Positions 1 to 10,222 of a stretch of 64,000 nucleotides of DNA are shown here, piece after piece. A program made the translations under genes and the position numbers. Source of the DNA: Rhodovastum atsumiense (GTDB lineage Bacteria; Pseudomonadota; Alphaproteobacteria; Acetobacterales; Acetobacteraceae); contig NZ_OW485601.1 in the NCBI RefSeq assembly GCF_937425535.1, positions 3,765,501 to 3,829,500 on the forward strand, written 5' to 3'. Below the pieces are notes generated by a model that saw only the letters and a program-made list of their open reading frames with translations, had not been told where the DNA came from and made no database searches. Each line of letters starts with the position of its first letter. The first letter of the stretch is position 1.

Positions 1-315
1 GACGAAATCCTCGGAGATGCCCAGGCGCAGCGTGCCGATGCGCGGCGGCTCGCGCAGTTGGCGCATCAGCGCGTCGTTGAATTCCAGCATGCGGCGGGCG
101 CCTGCCAGCAACTGCTCGCCCTCGCCGGTCAGGCTCAGCGAGCGGCTGGTGCGCTCGAAGACGCGCCGTCCCAGGATTTCCTCCAGGCGCAAGACCTTCT
201 GGCTGACCGCGGATTGCGAACGCCCCACCACCTCGGCGGCGGCGGTGAAGCTGCCGGTCTCGGCCACCGCGACGAAGGCCCGCAGAAGATCGAGTTCGAG
301 GTCGGGGGCGGACAT
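1..315 (-). CDS. LysR-family transcriptional regulator, N-terminal part (cut by window edge)
   Basis: The minus frame opens with ATG at 315 and runs off the left edge without a stop, giving the first 105 residues. It is a LysR winged-helix domain: a leucine-rich first helix (LELDLLRAFVAVAETGSFT) and a recognition region (AAAEVVGRSQSAVSQ, about residues 25-39), followed by the wing (LGRRVFERTSRSLSLTGEGE) and the start of the linker helix. The effector-binding domain lies outside the window, so target and ligand cannot be told. The nearest divergent gene is the unknown protein at 489, which would be its conventional target. Confidence 0.9.
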   Translation of the reverse strand, partial: MSAPDLELDLLRAFVAVAETGSFTAAAEVVGRSQSAVSQKVLRLEEILGRRVFERTSRSLSLTGEGEQLLAGARRMLEFNDALMRQLREPPRIGTLRLGISEDFV

Positions 316-355
316 GATCAAGAAACTCCGCTGCCTGATGGCGTCAGATCTATGT

Positions 356-377
356 GCTTGCCTTCTTGATGGCAAGC
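356..377. promoter_or_regulatory. Inverted repeat between the LysR gene and the divergent gene
   Basis: GCTTGCC at 356-362 is mirrored by GGCAAGC at 371-377 across an 8-base gap. It sits in the 173-base region between the divergent LysR start and the gene at 489. It could be a LysR binding site or a small hairpin; only the symmetry is seen. Confidence 0.3.
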
Positions 378-488
378 GACATGCAGGTCCGGCGTCATGC
401 CGCGCGCCCGGGATGGCGCGGTTGACACGGACTCAGCCGACGCGCACACGCTCTCGGCAGGCAATGAAACCATGGCACCTGCGCAGCG

Positions 489-971
489 ATGAGCACGACA
501 TCGGACGGCAACACCTACTACTTCTTCTACGTCTGCTTTGGGGATGAAAACCTGAAGTTCGGCATCCCGACGGCACTGGGGCAGAAAATCGTCGAATCAA
601 CCCAGAAAGGCATCAAGAAGCACAAGGCCAGTCTCGCCGCGGCCATCGAGAACGGCGAGAAGGCCATTGCCGAAGCCTTCCGCAAGAACCTGCATCGCAA
701 CGAGAAGACCAGCAAGAACATCGCGCCGCTGATCATTTCGTGCTGCCTGCTGTCCAGGGAGGCCCAGGAGAATCCCGATGCGCGGGGATTCATCCTTGAG
801 ATCTCGCACAGCGCGGCCGCGTCATGGGCGGCCGGAGCGGACGCCGCCCCGCCGGGCGAGGCGGGCGAGCCGAAGACGCATGTCCATTACAAGGCTGTCG
901 CCGGCAGGGACGAGATCGATGCCTTCCTGGCCGAAGTCCGGGCGGGGGCAACGGGCGAGGCGGCGAGCTGA
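489..971 (+). CDS. Hypothetical protein, unknown family
   Basis: A 160-residue protein that I do not recognise. It begins MSTTSDGNTYYFFYVCFGDE and has no signal peptide or membrane segment. Residues about 30-75 are helical and rich in lysine and glutamate (IVESTQKGIKKHKASLAAAI). A cysteine pair lies in the middle (LIISCCLLSREAQ), and the C-terminal third is Ala/Gly/Pro-rich and acidic. No strong ribosome binding site precedes the ATG. The lower GC and non-shadow-like composition of the first 100 codons argue for a real gene. It stands divergent to the LysR fragment and upstream of the broken chemoreceptor. Confidence 0.6.
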   Translation: MSTTSDGNTYYFFYVCFGDENLKFGIPTALGQKIVESTQKGIKKHKASLAAAIENGEKAIAEAFRKNLHRNEKTSKNIAPLIISCCLLSREAQENPDARGFILEISHSAAASWAAGADAAPPGEAGEPKTHVHYKAVAGRDEIDAFLAEVRAGATGEAAS

Positions 972-1091
972 CGACAGCGCCCGGGCAACCGGCCCGGGCG
1001 GACATGTCCAGGCCGTACCGCGGTCGCCGCGGCCGTAAATCATTTGTCAAGATTTCCGGCCCAGGTTTGGCGGGCGTCGCCGGAGTCCGCC

Positions 1092-1953
1092 ATGCCTGCC
1101 GTTCTGACCCGAAGCCTGATGATCCGGACGGTGACACCGATATGCGCGTTGCTGGCCGCGACCATTGTCATGGCGGTGCTCGGGGCGGTTTATGTGACCA
1201 CCCTGGACGGCCGCAATGCCCTGGAAGATCGCGTGCGTCTCACCGCCGCGCTCCTGTCCGGTGGCGCGGGCGACGCGTTGTGGAACCTGGACGCGAATGC
1301 CGCAAGGGCCTTGCTGGCGCCGCTCGGCCAGGACGCGGATTACGCGGGGGCCATCCTGTTCGATCAGGATGGCAGGATCTTCGTGCGCGACAGCGCGGAT
1401 GCCGCTGACCGGGATGGCCTGATCGTCCGGCGCGTGCCGATCCAACGGGCCGAAGGCAGTGGAAAAGCCGAGCAGATCGGGATCCTGGAACTGCATCTGG
1501 CGACAACCCGCGCGGATGCCCAGGTGCGCCAGCGGGCCTGGACCATCGTCGGCATTGGCAGCTTCGTCCTGCTCGTGGTGTGTGGCGCCCTTGCCCTCAT
1601 CGTCCGTGGCATCATCAGGCCGATCGTTGCCCTCGACCGCACGATGGGCGCGCTGGCCAACGGCATCCATGACGTCAGGGTGCCGGCGCTCGGCCGCGCC
1701 GATGAACTGGGCCGGATGGCGGCGACGGTCGAGATCTTCAAGGCGAATGCCATCGCCAGGCTGCGCCTGGAAGCCGAGGCGGAACAGCTGAAGCGCGAGG
1801 CCGAGATCGAGCGCGGCCGCTCCCTGCGCCGGGTCGCCGAGGCCTTCGATGGCGAGATCAAGACGGTGCTGGCTGCCGCCTCGGGCACCGCGCAGGCGAT
1901 CGGCGCCGCATCCCGGTCCGTCGCCGATACCGCCACGGGAAACACGCGCCTGA
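1092..1953 (+). pseudogene. Methyl-accepting chemotaxis protein, 5' part, interrupted by an IS630-family element
   Basis: The first about 287 residues of a chemoreceptor. The ATG at 1092 follows GGAG at a good distance; an in-frame TTG at 1044 is less likely. In order: a transmembrane helix (about residues 12-32, ICALLAATIVMAVLGAVYV), a short periplasmic sensor of about 110 residues, a second transmembrane helix (IVGIGSFVLLVVCGALALIV), a HAMP domain beginning IIRPIVALDRTMGALANG, then a coiled coil entering the signalling domain. The frame is open until IS630-like DNA begins at 1954, after which it reads foreign sequence. The signalling domain continues on the far side of the element at 3128. 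The receptor is therefore almost certainly inactive as an intact membrane protein. Confidence 0.88.
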
Positions 1954-1964
1954 TACCAACCGCC

Positions 1965-2545
1965 CTAAATTTTGACCGATGCCCAGGCACGCTGAGTGAT
2001 GGACTTGATGGTGTCTGGGGTAGCCATCAGAAAGTTCCAGGCATCCAGGCAAGCGACCAGGATGGCGTTGTAGCTGTTCCATACGCGCAGACTGAGCTTG
2101 TTGGCCCGCAGATATTCCCAGACGTTCTCCATCGGGTTCAATTCCGGCGCGTAGGCTGGCAGGCGCAGCAGGCTGATGTTGTCGGGCACAGGCAGGCGTT
2201 GGCTGGGCTGGTGCCATCCGGCCCCGTCACAGACCAACACAGCGTGCGCGCCGGGTGCCACCTGCCGGCTGATCTCGATCAGATGCTCGGCCATGGCTTC
2301 GCTGTTGACCGCCGGCATGATGATCGCGGCACCAACAGCCCGTTCGGGGCAGATGGCACCGAACAGGTAGGCAGAATCATGACGATTATCGCGTACCGCC
2401 CCCGGACGCGAACCACGCGGCGCCCAAACGTAGGTCAGCGTACCTTGCTGTCCGACCCTGGCTTCATCCTGAAACCAGATCTCGATCGGCTTGTCGGTAG
2501 CACCCGGTGGCAGCGCCGCGGTTACCAGGTCGGCAAAGTTTTTTT
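1965..2545 (-). CDS. IS630-family transposase, catalytic part (orfB, by frameshift from orfA)
   Basis: This frame carries the DDE catalytic core: first Asp in IWFQDEARVG, second Asp in VLVCDGAGWHQP and Glu in PELNPMENVWEYLR. These are the IS630/Tc1-mariner signatures. It has no good independent start and is reached from orfA by a -1 slip on an A7 run (2539-2545, complement). The joined protein would be about 365 residues, a normal size for the family. The stop falls inside the left terminal inverted repeat. All key residues are present, so the element may still be mobile. Confidence 0.85.
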
Positions 2546-3061
2546 GAAAGCCTCCTGGGCATCAGCATCCTTCTTGGGATGGCAAGGCCGTGGCTTCAGG
2601 GGCACCAGATCCAGCCGATGCAACAACTTGCTGACCGTACGCTCATGGATGTCCACGTCGTAGCGCGTGGCGATCTGCTGGCGGAGGTCAACGCAGCGCC
2701 AACGAACTACGCCGTCGCGCTCCGGGTCTGGACCCGCCACCACCAACGCTTTCAGCTCCTGCATCTGTTCGGCCGTCAGCACAGGTGGCCGGCCTTCGCG
2801 CGGTTGGTCTGCCAGTCCGGCAATCCCCTCCGCATTATAGCGGTGTACCCAATCCCGCAGCGTCTGCCGGTCCATCCCGCCGGCCGCCGCCGCCTCGGCC
2901 CGCGAAGCGCCTTCCAGAACCATCGCAAGGGCCAGCAAGCGACACGACACACGCCCATCCCGCGTGCGCGATGCCTCGCGCCGCAGGTCAGCCGCATCAA
3001 ACTCCCGCCGCGTGATCGTCACCGCCCGGCCCATGTCCCCTCCCGTCATTTGACCCGACAA
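2522..3061 (-). CDS. IS630-family transposase, DNA-binding part (orfA)
   Basis: A 179-residue N-terminal frame with helix-turn-helix segments: AMVLEGASRAEAAAAGG and DRQTLRDWVHRYNAEGIAGL, then the linker PREGRPPVLTAEQMQEL and a winged-helix segment VDIHERTVSKLLHRLDL. This is the usual IS630 arrangement of two HTH modules ahead of the DDE domain. On its own the frame stops at TAA just after FKKTLPTW; slipping -1 on the A7 run continues into the catalytic frame as FKKNFADLV. Confidence 0.85.
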   Translation of the reverse strand: MSGQMTGGDMGRAVTITRREFDAADLRREASRTRDGRVSCRLLALAMVLEGASRAEAAAAGGMDRQTLRDWVHRYNAEGIAGLADQPREGRPPVLTAEQMQELKALVVAGPDPERDGVVRWRCVDLRQQIATRYDVDIHERTVSKLLHRLDLVPLKPRPCHPKKDADAQEAFKKTLPTW

Positions 3062-3127
3062 CCAGAGTGAACCGAACCAGCGCCAGTCCGAAACTCACAT
3101 AAGAGTCAACACTTTGGGCGGCTGGTA

Positions 3128-3837
3128 TGAGTGCGGCCGCGGTCACGACCGCCGACCGGGTCAGCCTCGGCGTCCAGACCGTGGCCAGCGCGGTCGAGGA
3201 GTTCGCGGCGTCGATCCAGGAAATCACCCGCCAGGCCCAGATGTCGAGCCAGGCCGCGGAGGCCGCCAGGACCCGGGCCGGCCAGACCATGACCCTGGTC
3301 AGGGGCCTGGTCGACGCGGCAGCGAGGATCGACGATGTCGTGGCCCTGATCACCAGCATCGCCTCCCGGACCAATCTTCTGGCGCTCAACGCGACGATCG
3401 AGGCCGCGCGTGCCGGCGAGGCCGGCAAGGGCTTCGCCGTGGTCGCAGGCGAGGTCAAGGGCCTGGCGTCCCAGACGGCCCGGGCGACCGAGACGATTTC
3501 CGGCCAGGTCGAGGCGATCCAGGCGTCGATCCGGGCGGTGGCCCGGGAAATCGAGCAGGTCAGCGACGCCGTCGGCACGCTCGGCACCTCCAGCGGCGCG
3601 ATCGCGGCCTCTGTCGAGCAACAGAATGCCGTCACCCATGAAATCAGCCGCGCCCTCGCCGATGCCGCCCAGGGCTCGGCCGAACTGGGCGAGACGGTCC
3701 ACGGCGTCGCCGGAACGGCGGAACGCAACAGCGAGGCTTCCGCCATCCTGCTCGACGCCGCCGCCAGTCTCGAAGTGCGCTTCAACGAGCTGCGACAAGA
3801 AGCCGACCGGTTTGTCAGCCGGCTCGTCGCGGCGTGA
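3128..3837 (+). pseudogene. Methyl-accepting chemotaxis protein, 3' part (signalling domain)
   Basis: The remainder of the chemoreceptor split by the IS element. It holds the methylation helices and the conserved hairpin tip, with [20 protein letters not shown] followed by [20 protein letters not shown]. It ends in a C-terminal coiled coil. An ATG formed exactly at the IS junction (3127-3129) could in principle start a soluble 236-residue signalling fragment, but no ribosome binding site is evident. Removing 1954-3127 joins CTG to ATG AGT GCG in frame. Confidence 0.88.
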
Positions 3838-3882
3838 TCCCGGCCCGTATCGCCGGGCGTGCCGGTCGAGCCGTGCCCATGA

Positions 3883-5787
<1,905 letters not shown>

Positions 5788-5812
5788 CACGCAAGACAGT
5801 CGCTGGACCCGG

Positions 5813-5936
5813 CAGGGGCCACAAGGCCCCTGCACCCCATAAGCGCTGCGCGGCACAGAATGGGTTCCAAGGGCGAAGCCCTTGGTAGAGGTCCAGGAGG
5901 CAAAGCCTCCTGGTGGGGCGCGGGGCAACGCCCCGC
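5813..5936. repeat. Dispersed tandem-hairpin repeat, copy 1
   Basis: Four consecutive hairpins: CAGGGGCC/GGCCCCTG (5813-5832), CCAAGGGC/GCCCTTGG (5867-5885), CCAGGAGGC/GCCTCCTGG (5893-5913) and GCGGGGC/GCCCCGC (5920-5936). The last three, in the same order and with the same linker (GTCCAGGAGGCAAAGCC), recur elsewhere in this window. The stretch from about 5825 to 5861 also resembles 32249-32286. It lies just after the IS110 recombinase and at the end of the truncated RND operon. Confidence 0.85.
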
Positions 5937-6013
5937 CAACGCGGCGGCTTAGGTTTTCCTGACGGTACAGGCGAGCGTGGTGGCGCTGGCGCCCGGATCG
6001 GCCGCGCTGACCT

Positions 6014-6034
6014 TATGAAGAAGCGGGAGATCAC
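6014..6034 (-). pseudogene. Possible stub of the missing RND pump gene
   Basis: A GTG at 6034 overlaps the adaptor stop codon (GTGA), the usual coupling in adaptor-pump operons. It reads V-I-S-R-F-F-I, matching the conserved start of many RND pumps. After about seven codons the similarity ends and the frame runs into the repeat DNA. The rest of a pump gene (about 3 kb) is absent. The match is short and could be chance. Confidence 0.4.
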
Positions 6035-7191
6035 CGGTTGTCGTCCCCATGCGCATCGGCACCGGGGGGCGTTTCGCGCGGCCGCACCCTCTGGCCGGCC
6101 CTGGCATATTGCAACCCTTCCACGATGATGCGGTCATCCGCCCCGAGCCCGGATGCGACGACCCGCATCGCGCCCTCGCGGACGCCAGGGGAGATGGTGC
6201 GGGCCTGCACGACGTCATCGTCGGTGACGGTCAGCACGGTCCAGCCGCCCCGATCCAGGTGGATTGCCGCGTCGGGCACCAGCAGCGCCGCCTTGCGCAG
6301 GCCGATCGTCACGCGGATGCGGACGAAGGCGCCGGGCAACAGGGCATGATCGGGGTTGTCGAACTGCCCACGCAGCGTCAGCGTGCCGGTGGCGGCATCG
6401 ATCTGCGGGGCGACGTAGTCGATGCTGCCCCGATGCGGATAGCCGGCCTCGTCCTGCAATCCGATCTCGACCGCGACGTCCTGCGCCATGCGCGCGGCCC
6501 GAAGCCGCAGCGCGTCCTGCTCGGGGATGGTGAAGGTGACCCAGAGCGGGTCGAGCTGGATGATCGTTGCCAATGGCGTCGGCTGGCCCCCGCCCACCAG
6601 TGCCCCGACATTCGCCTGATGCGCCGTCACCAGACCCGCAAACGGCGCCAGCACATGGGTATAGCCATAGGTGATCTCCGCCTGGGCGAGGGATGCCTGC
6701 GCCTGCGTCACCGTGGCGCGGTTGGCGTCGCGCTCGAAGAGCGCCTGGTCCACCTGCTGGCGCGAAGAGGCATCGGTCCTGGCGAGGTCCGCATGGCGGC
6801 GGTACTGGCGCTCGCTGAACGCCGCCTTTGCCTCCGCCGAGGCGAGGCTCGCTTTCGCCTGTTCCAGCTGTGCCAGATAGGGGGCCGGCTCGATGGTGAA
6901 CAGCAGGTCGCCCTGGCGCACCTTCTCGCCATCGCGATAACCGATGGCCTGCAGCGAGCCCTGGACCCGCGCCACCAGTTCCACCGTGTTCACCGCGGCG
7001 AGCTGGCCGCTGGCTTCGAGATATTCCGTCACGTCGCGCTGCAGGGGCGGTGCCACCGTCACGTCGGGCGGCGGCGCCTGGTATTCGTCGCGTGGCTTGC
7101 AGCCGCCGAGCAGCGTCAGCGACAGCAGCAGGGGCAGGGCAAGCTGGGGCGGCCTCCGCGGCTTCATGGCGGAGGGGAGGGCGTTGCGCAT
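6031..7191 (-). CDS. RND efflux periplasmic adaptor (membrane fusion) lipoprotein
   Basis: A 386-residue HlyD/AcrA-type adaptor. It has a lipoprotein signal ending in the lipobox LTLLGGC (Cys about 30) and the two lipoyl half-motifs (VELVARVQGSLQAIGYRDGE and THVLAPFAGLVTAHQANVG). A helical hairpin rich in Ala/Gln lies between them, and beta-barrel and membrane-proximal domains follow (LRGQFDNPDHALLPGAFVRI). It would link an inner-membrane RND pump to an outer-membrane channel. It lies 13 bases after the DUF3313 gene. The pump gene expected downstream is missing, so this adaptor must work with a pump elsewhere or be non-functional. Confidence 0.93.
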   Translation of the reverse strand: MRNALPSAMKPRRPPQLALPLLLSLTLLGGCKPRDEYQAPPPDVTVAPPLQRDVTEYLEASGQLAAVNTVELVARVQGSLQAIGYRDGEKVRQGDLLFTIEPAPYLAQLEQAKASLASAEAKAAFSERQYRRHADLARTDASSRQQVDQALFERDANRATVTQAQASLAQAEITYGYTHVLAPFAGLVTAHQANVGALVGGGQPTPLATIIQLDPLWVTFTIPEQDALRLRAARMAQDVAVEIGLQDEAGYPHRGSIDYVAPQIDAATGTLTLRGQFDNPDHALLPGAFVRIRVTIGLRKAALLVPDAAIHLDRGGWTVLTVTDDDVVQARTISPGVREGAMRVVASGLGADDRIIVEGLQYARAGQRVRPRETPPGADAHGDDNR

Positions 7192-7204
7192 CGAGGCCAG
7201 TGCG

Positions 7205-7924
7205 TCACTTGGCCGCGGCGAAGCCGGCCTTGGAGAGATCCTGCTGGAAGTGCTTCGCCCCGATCCGGACGCCTGTCTTCGCCGCGTCCAGGTATCCGAT
7301 GGTGGCGGTCACATCGAGCGCATCCGGCGTTTGCCTGGTGACGTAGGCGTAGAGGAGATCATTGGTGGTGCTGTCGGACAGTTCCACGGCGTACGACACC
7401 GACCCGAAATTCGTGCCGTTCCGGTCGGCAACCTGCAGGGCGCCGTTGATGGCGAGGCCCACCGGTGTGAGATGGGACACGGTCGAAAGCACCGGGGTGC
7501 TGCGTTCGATGCCGGTCAGCGTCAGATGCAGCCGTGCCGTCGCCGGATCGGCGGTCTGGACGACCTGATACGTCCTACCCAGGACTTCCACGAACTGTGC
7601 CCGCAGATAATCGGCGATGATCTGCCGGTCCTCGGCCGAGACATCGCCGATGAAGGAATGAAACTGCGCGTCATGGCCATCGTAGATGGTCACGGGATCG
7701 ACGATGATCTTCGTGTATCTGCCAAGGGGGATCTGGGGATTGCTGTACAGGTAAGGCTTCTCGCGGTTGTCCACCTGGTACAGGCGCGATGCCGAGGCGA
7801 GGTTCTGGTGTGGCACGGGCGACGTGCAGCCGGTCGCGGCCAGACATGTCGCGACCACCGCCGCGAACGCCGCGCCGCGGCTGCGGGGGCATCGGGGCAT
7901 GATATTTTTAAATCGGAATGACAT
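7205..7924 (-). CDS. DUF3313 family lipoprotein
   Basis: A 239-residue exported lipoprotein: basic N-terminus, hydrophobic core and lipobox CLAATGC. The remainder matches the DUF3313 family of envelope lipoproteins, with a segment YTKIIVDPVTIYDGHDAQ and a later TYQVVQTADPATARLHLTL. AAGGA precedes the chosen ATG by about 9 bases. It sits between the histidine kinase and the RND adaptor in one minus-strand run, so it is probably part of the same regulated envelope/efflux operon. The molecular role of the family is not established. Confidence 0.85.
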   Translation of the reverse strand: MSFRFKNIMPRCPRSRGAAFAAVVATCLAATGCTSPVPHQNLASASRLYQVDNREKPYLYSNPQIPLGRYTKIIVDPVTIYDGHDAQFHSFIGDVSAEDRQIIADYLRAQFVEVLGRTYQVVQTADPATARLHLTLTGIERSTPVLSTVSHLTPVGLAINGALQVADRNGTNFGSVSYAVELSDSTTNDLLYAYVTRQTPDALDVTATIGYLDAAKTGVRIGAKHFQQDLSKAGFAAAK

Positions 7925-8072
7925 CCGCCGGATCCTTCGCGTGCAACGAGCCGGGGCGGGGCCTTCGGTGCTTTCCCCGTCCGCGGGCGGCAGGATATCC
8001 GGCGAATTTCATCCCCTGATGTCGGGCTTGTTTGCGCCATCGCATGATGTTTCAGCACTGACACAAGACGGG

Positions 8073-9467
8073 TCAGCCCGGCCGCCCGGGATCGGCCGGC
8101 CTGCCGGTCTTCGGCAGCACGATGCGCGCTTCCAGCCCGCCACCCGGCCGGTTGGCGAGCGTGATCTTTCCGCCATGTTCGTGGATGATGGCCTGCGCCG
8201 CGGTCAGGCCGAGGCCGACGCCGCCCGTTGCCCGGTTGCGCGACCGGTCGAGACGGAAATAGGGGTCGAACACGCGCGTCAGGGCGTCCGGCGGCAGTCC
8301 GGGACCACGGTCGCGCACGGCGATGACCAGGGCTTCGTCCTCGCGCGACAACGCGATGTCCGGGGGGGTGGCGTATTTGATGGCGTTCTCGACCAGATTG
8401 GTGATGGCGCGCTTCAACGCGAAGGGGCGCCCCCGGCAGATGCCGCGCGGCGGGCCGCTGTATCCGAGTTCGATGCCCTGGTCGGCATAGTCGTTGATGA
8501 TGGTCTGCAGCACGCCGGGCAGGTCGAAGGTCGTGGGCGCCTCGTCGGCGGCATTGTCGCGGAAGAAGGCCAGGGCGCCGTCGATCATCGCCTGCATCTC
8601 GTCGACGTCGTGGAACAGCCGCGCCTGTTGGTCCGGGTCCTCGATGAACTCGCCCCGCAGCCGCATGCGGGTCAGCGGGGTGCGGAGGTCATGCGAGATC
8701 GCCGCCAGCATGGTGGTGCGATGGGTGACGAAGCTGTGGATCTGTGCCCGCATGGTGTTGAAGGTTTCGATGACCTGCCGGATTTCCTGCGGTCCGGATT
8801 CCACGATCGCGGGGGACTGGGGATTGAGGCCGAAGGTGCGCACGGCTTCGGCGAGTTGCCGCACCGGCCTGGCGAGCCGGCGCGCGGCCAGGGTGGAAAC
8901 GACACCGATGGACAGCAGGCAGATGCCGCCGAAGATCATCCATCGCGCCTGCCGGCTGACGCCCCAGATCCGGGTCGGGGCGCTGAAGACCACCCAGCTT
9001 CCGTCGCGGAGCCTGATCGCCAGGAAATAGGACTGCGGATAGCGCGCCCGTGTCTTGTCGAGCCCGGGAATGGTCGCGACCGGATCTTCCGGCAGGAACA
9101 ACTTCATCACCGGACCGGCCTGGTCCAGGGGGGGAAGCCTCCGGGGGGACGGAATGGCATGGGCGGCGCTGTCCCGCAGCGCTGCTCCGGTGGGGCTGGC
9201 GGCGTCATACCATTCAACCTGCAGAAGGCCATCGGTGGACGCCGCGGCGGCCAGGCTGGGGCGCAACTCCGGCGGGGCGGCGTTGGTCAGGCGTGCGACG
9301 GTGGTGACCGTTTTGGGGATGCCCAGGCTTTCGGGATCGGGTTGCGCCCATTCGCCGCCGAAGATGAAGAACAGCCCCATGCAGCCGAGCGTCACGCCGA
9401 TCGCGAGCACGATGGTCACGGCGAAGCGCAGGGCGATCGTGTCCCGGGGCCAGAGCCTCGGCTTCAT
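8073..9467 (-). CDS. Sensor histidine kinase (EnvZ-like, HAMP)
   Basis: A 464-residue two-pass membrane kinase: transmembrane helices at about 12-36 and 177-196, a periplasmic domain of about 140 residues, a HAMP domain (RRLARPVRQLAEAVRTFG), an H-box with His259 (LAAISHDLRTPLTRMRLRGE), an N-box (AITNLVENAIKYA), a G1 box (VRDRGPGLPPD) and a G2 box (TGGVGLGLTAAQAI). The ATG overlaps the response-regulator stop (ATGA), so the two are translationally coupled. All catalytic boxes are intact. The downstream DUF3313/adaptor genes suggest it senses envelope or drug stress (inference). Confidence 0.95.
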   Translation of the reverse strand: MKPRLWPRDTIALRFAVTIVLAIGVTLGCMGLFFIFGGEWAQPDPESLGIPKTVTTVARLTNAAPPELRPSLAAAASTDGLLQVEWYDAASPTGAALRDSAAHAIPSPRRLPPLDQAGPVMKLFLPEDPVATIPGLDKTRARYPQSYFLAIRLRDGSWVVFSAPTRIWGVSRQARWMIFGGICLLSIGVVSTLAARRLARPVRQLAEAVRTFGLNPQSPAIVESGPQEIRQVIETFNTMRAQIHSFVTHRTTMLAAISHDLRTPLTRMRLRGEFIEDPDQQARLFHDVDEMQAMIDGALAFFRDNAADEAPTTFDLPGVLQTIINDYADQGIELGYSGPPRGICRGRPFALKRAITNLVENAIKYATPPDIALSREDEALVIAVRDRGPGLPPDALTRVFDPYFRLDRSRNRATGGVGLGLTAAQAIIHEHGGKITLANRPGGGLEARIVLPKTGRPADPGRPG

Positions 9468-10180
9468 CTGCGGGTTACGGCCTGGGTGAAGACATAGCCC
9501 CCCTGCCGGACGGTGCGGATGATCGTCGGGTTCTTCGGATCTTCCTCCAGCTTGTGGCGAAGCCGGCTGACCTGCACGTCGATGCTGCGGTCGAAGGCAT
9601 CGTGGGACGGCCCGTGGGCCAGGTCGAGCAATTGCTCCCGGGTCAGCACCCGTTGCGGATGCTCGACGAACGCCAGCAGCAGGTCGAATTCGCCGCCGGA
9701 CAGCAGCACCAGCGCGTCGTCGGCGGATCGCAGTTCGCGCCGGGCCACGTCGAGCCGCCAGCCCGCGAAGCACAGCGTTGGCCGCATCGTGCCGGCGGCG
9801 GGGGGCGCGGCCATCATGCTCGTGCGGCGCAGCACCGCCTTGACCCGCGCGAGCAATTCCCGCTGGTCGAAGGGTTTGGTCAGGTAGTCGTCGGCGCCGA
9901 TTTCCAGTCCGACGACACGATCCGTATGGTCCGCCATGGCGGTGAGCATGATGACGGGCACGCGGGAGACGGCGCGCAGCCGCTGGCACAGGCTGAAACC
10001 GTCCTCGCCCTGCAGCATCACGTCGAGGATCACCAGGTCGATGGGCTGCTGCGCGGCGATGGTCCGGAACATCGCGGTCCCGTCCTGCGCGGTCGTGACT
10101 TCGTGGCCGTGCCGGCGGAAGAACGTGGTCAGCAGGGACAGGATGTCCTCGTCGTCATCGACCAGCAGAAGATGGGGCAT
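9464..10180 (-). CDS. OmpR-family response regulator
   Basis: A 238-residue regulator. The receiver domain has the acidic pocket Asp8-Asp9, phospho-acceptor Asp53 (DLVILDVMLQGEDGF), Thr80 (VIMLTAMAD) and Lys102 (DDYLTKPFD). The C-terminal winged helix has LLLAFVEHPQRVLTREQLL, SIDVQVSRLRHKLEEDP and IRTVRQGGYVF. The ATG at 10180 is preferred because GGGA stands 9 bases upstream; an in-frame ATG at 10189 is also possible. It is first in the operon with the histidine kinase. Two near-identical 15-bp direct repeats upstream are candidate binding sites. Confidence 0.95.
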   Translation of the reverse strand: MPHLLLVDDDEDILSLLTTFFRRHGHEVTTAQDGTAMFRTIAAQQPIDLVILDVMLQGEDGFSLCQRLRAVSRVPVIMLTAMADHTDRVVGLEIGADDYLTKPFDQRELLARVKAVLRRTSMMAAPPAAGTMRPTLCFAGWRLDVARRELRSADDALVLLSGGEFDLLLAFVEHPQRVLTREQLLDLAHGPSHDAFDRSIDVQVSRLRHKLEEDPKNPTIIRTVRQGGYVFTQAVTRR

Positions 10181-10222
10181 GGCATCCATTCCCAAACACT
10201 GGCAGCCGATTCTAACGGCTTG

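Larger units (their letters stand above)
1954..3127 (-). mobile_element. IS630-family insertion sequence
   Basis: The element has 22-bp terminal inverted repeats: TACCAACCGCCCTAAATTTTGA at 1954-1975 and the complement of TACCAGCCGCCCAAAGTGTTGA at 3106-3127 (18 of 22 identical). Both ends start with TA, the IS630/Tc1-type target dinucleotide. It encodes a transposase in two overlapping frames on the minus strand, with all three acidic catalytic residues present. It lies inside the chemoreceptor gene. Removing 1954-3127 completely rejoins the receptor frame, whereas leaving one TA does not. Confidence 0.88.
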
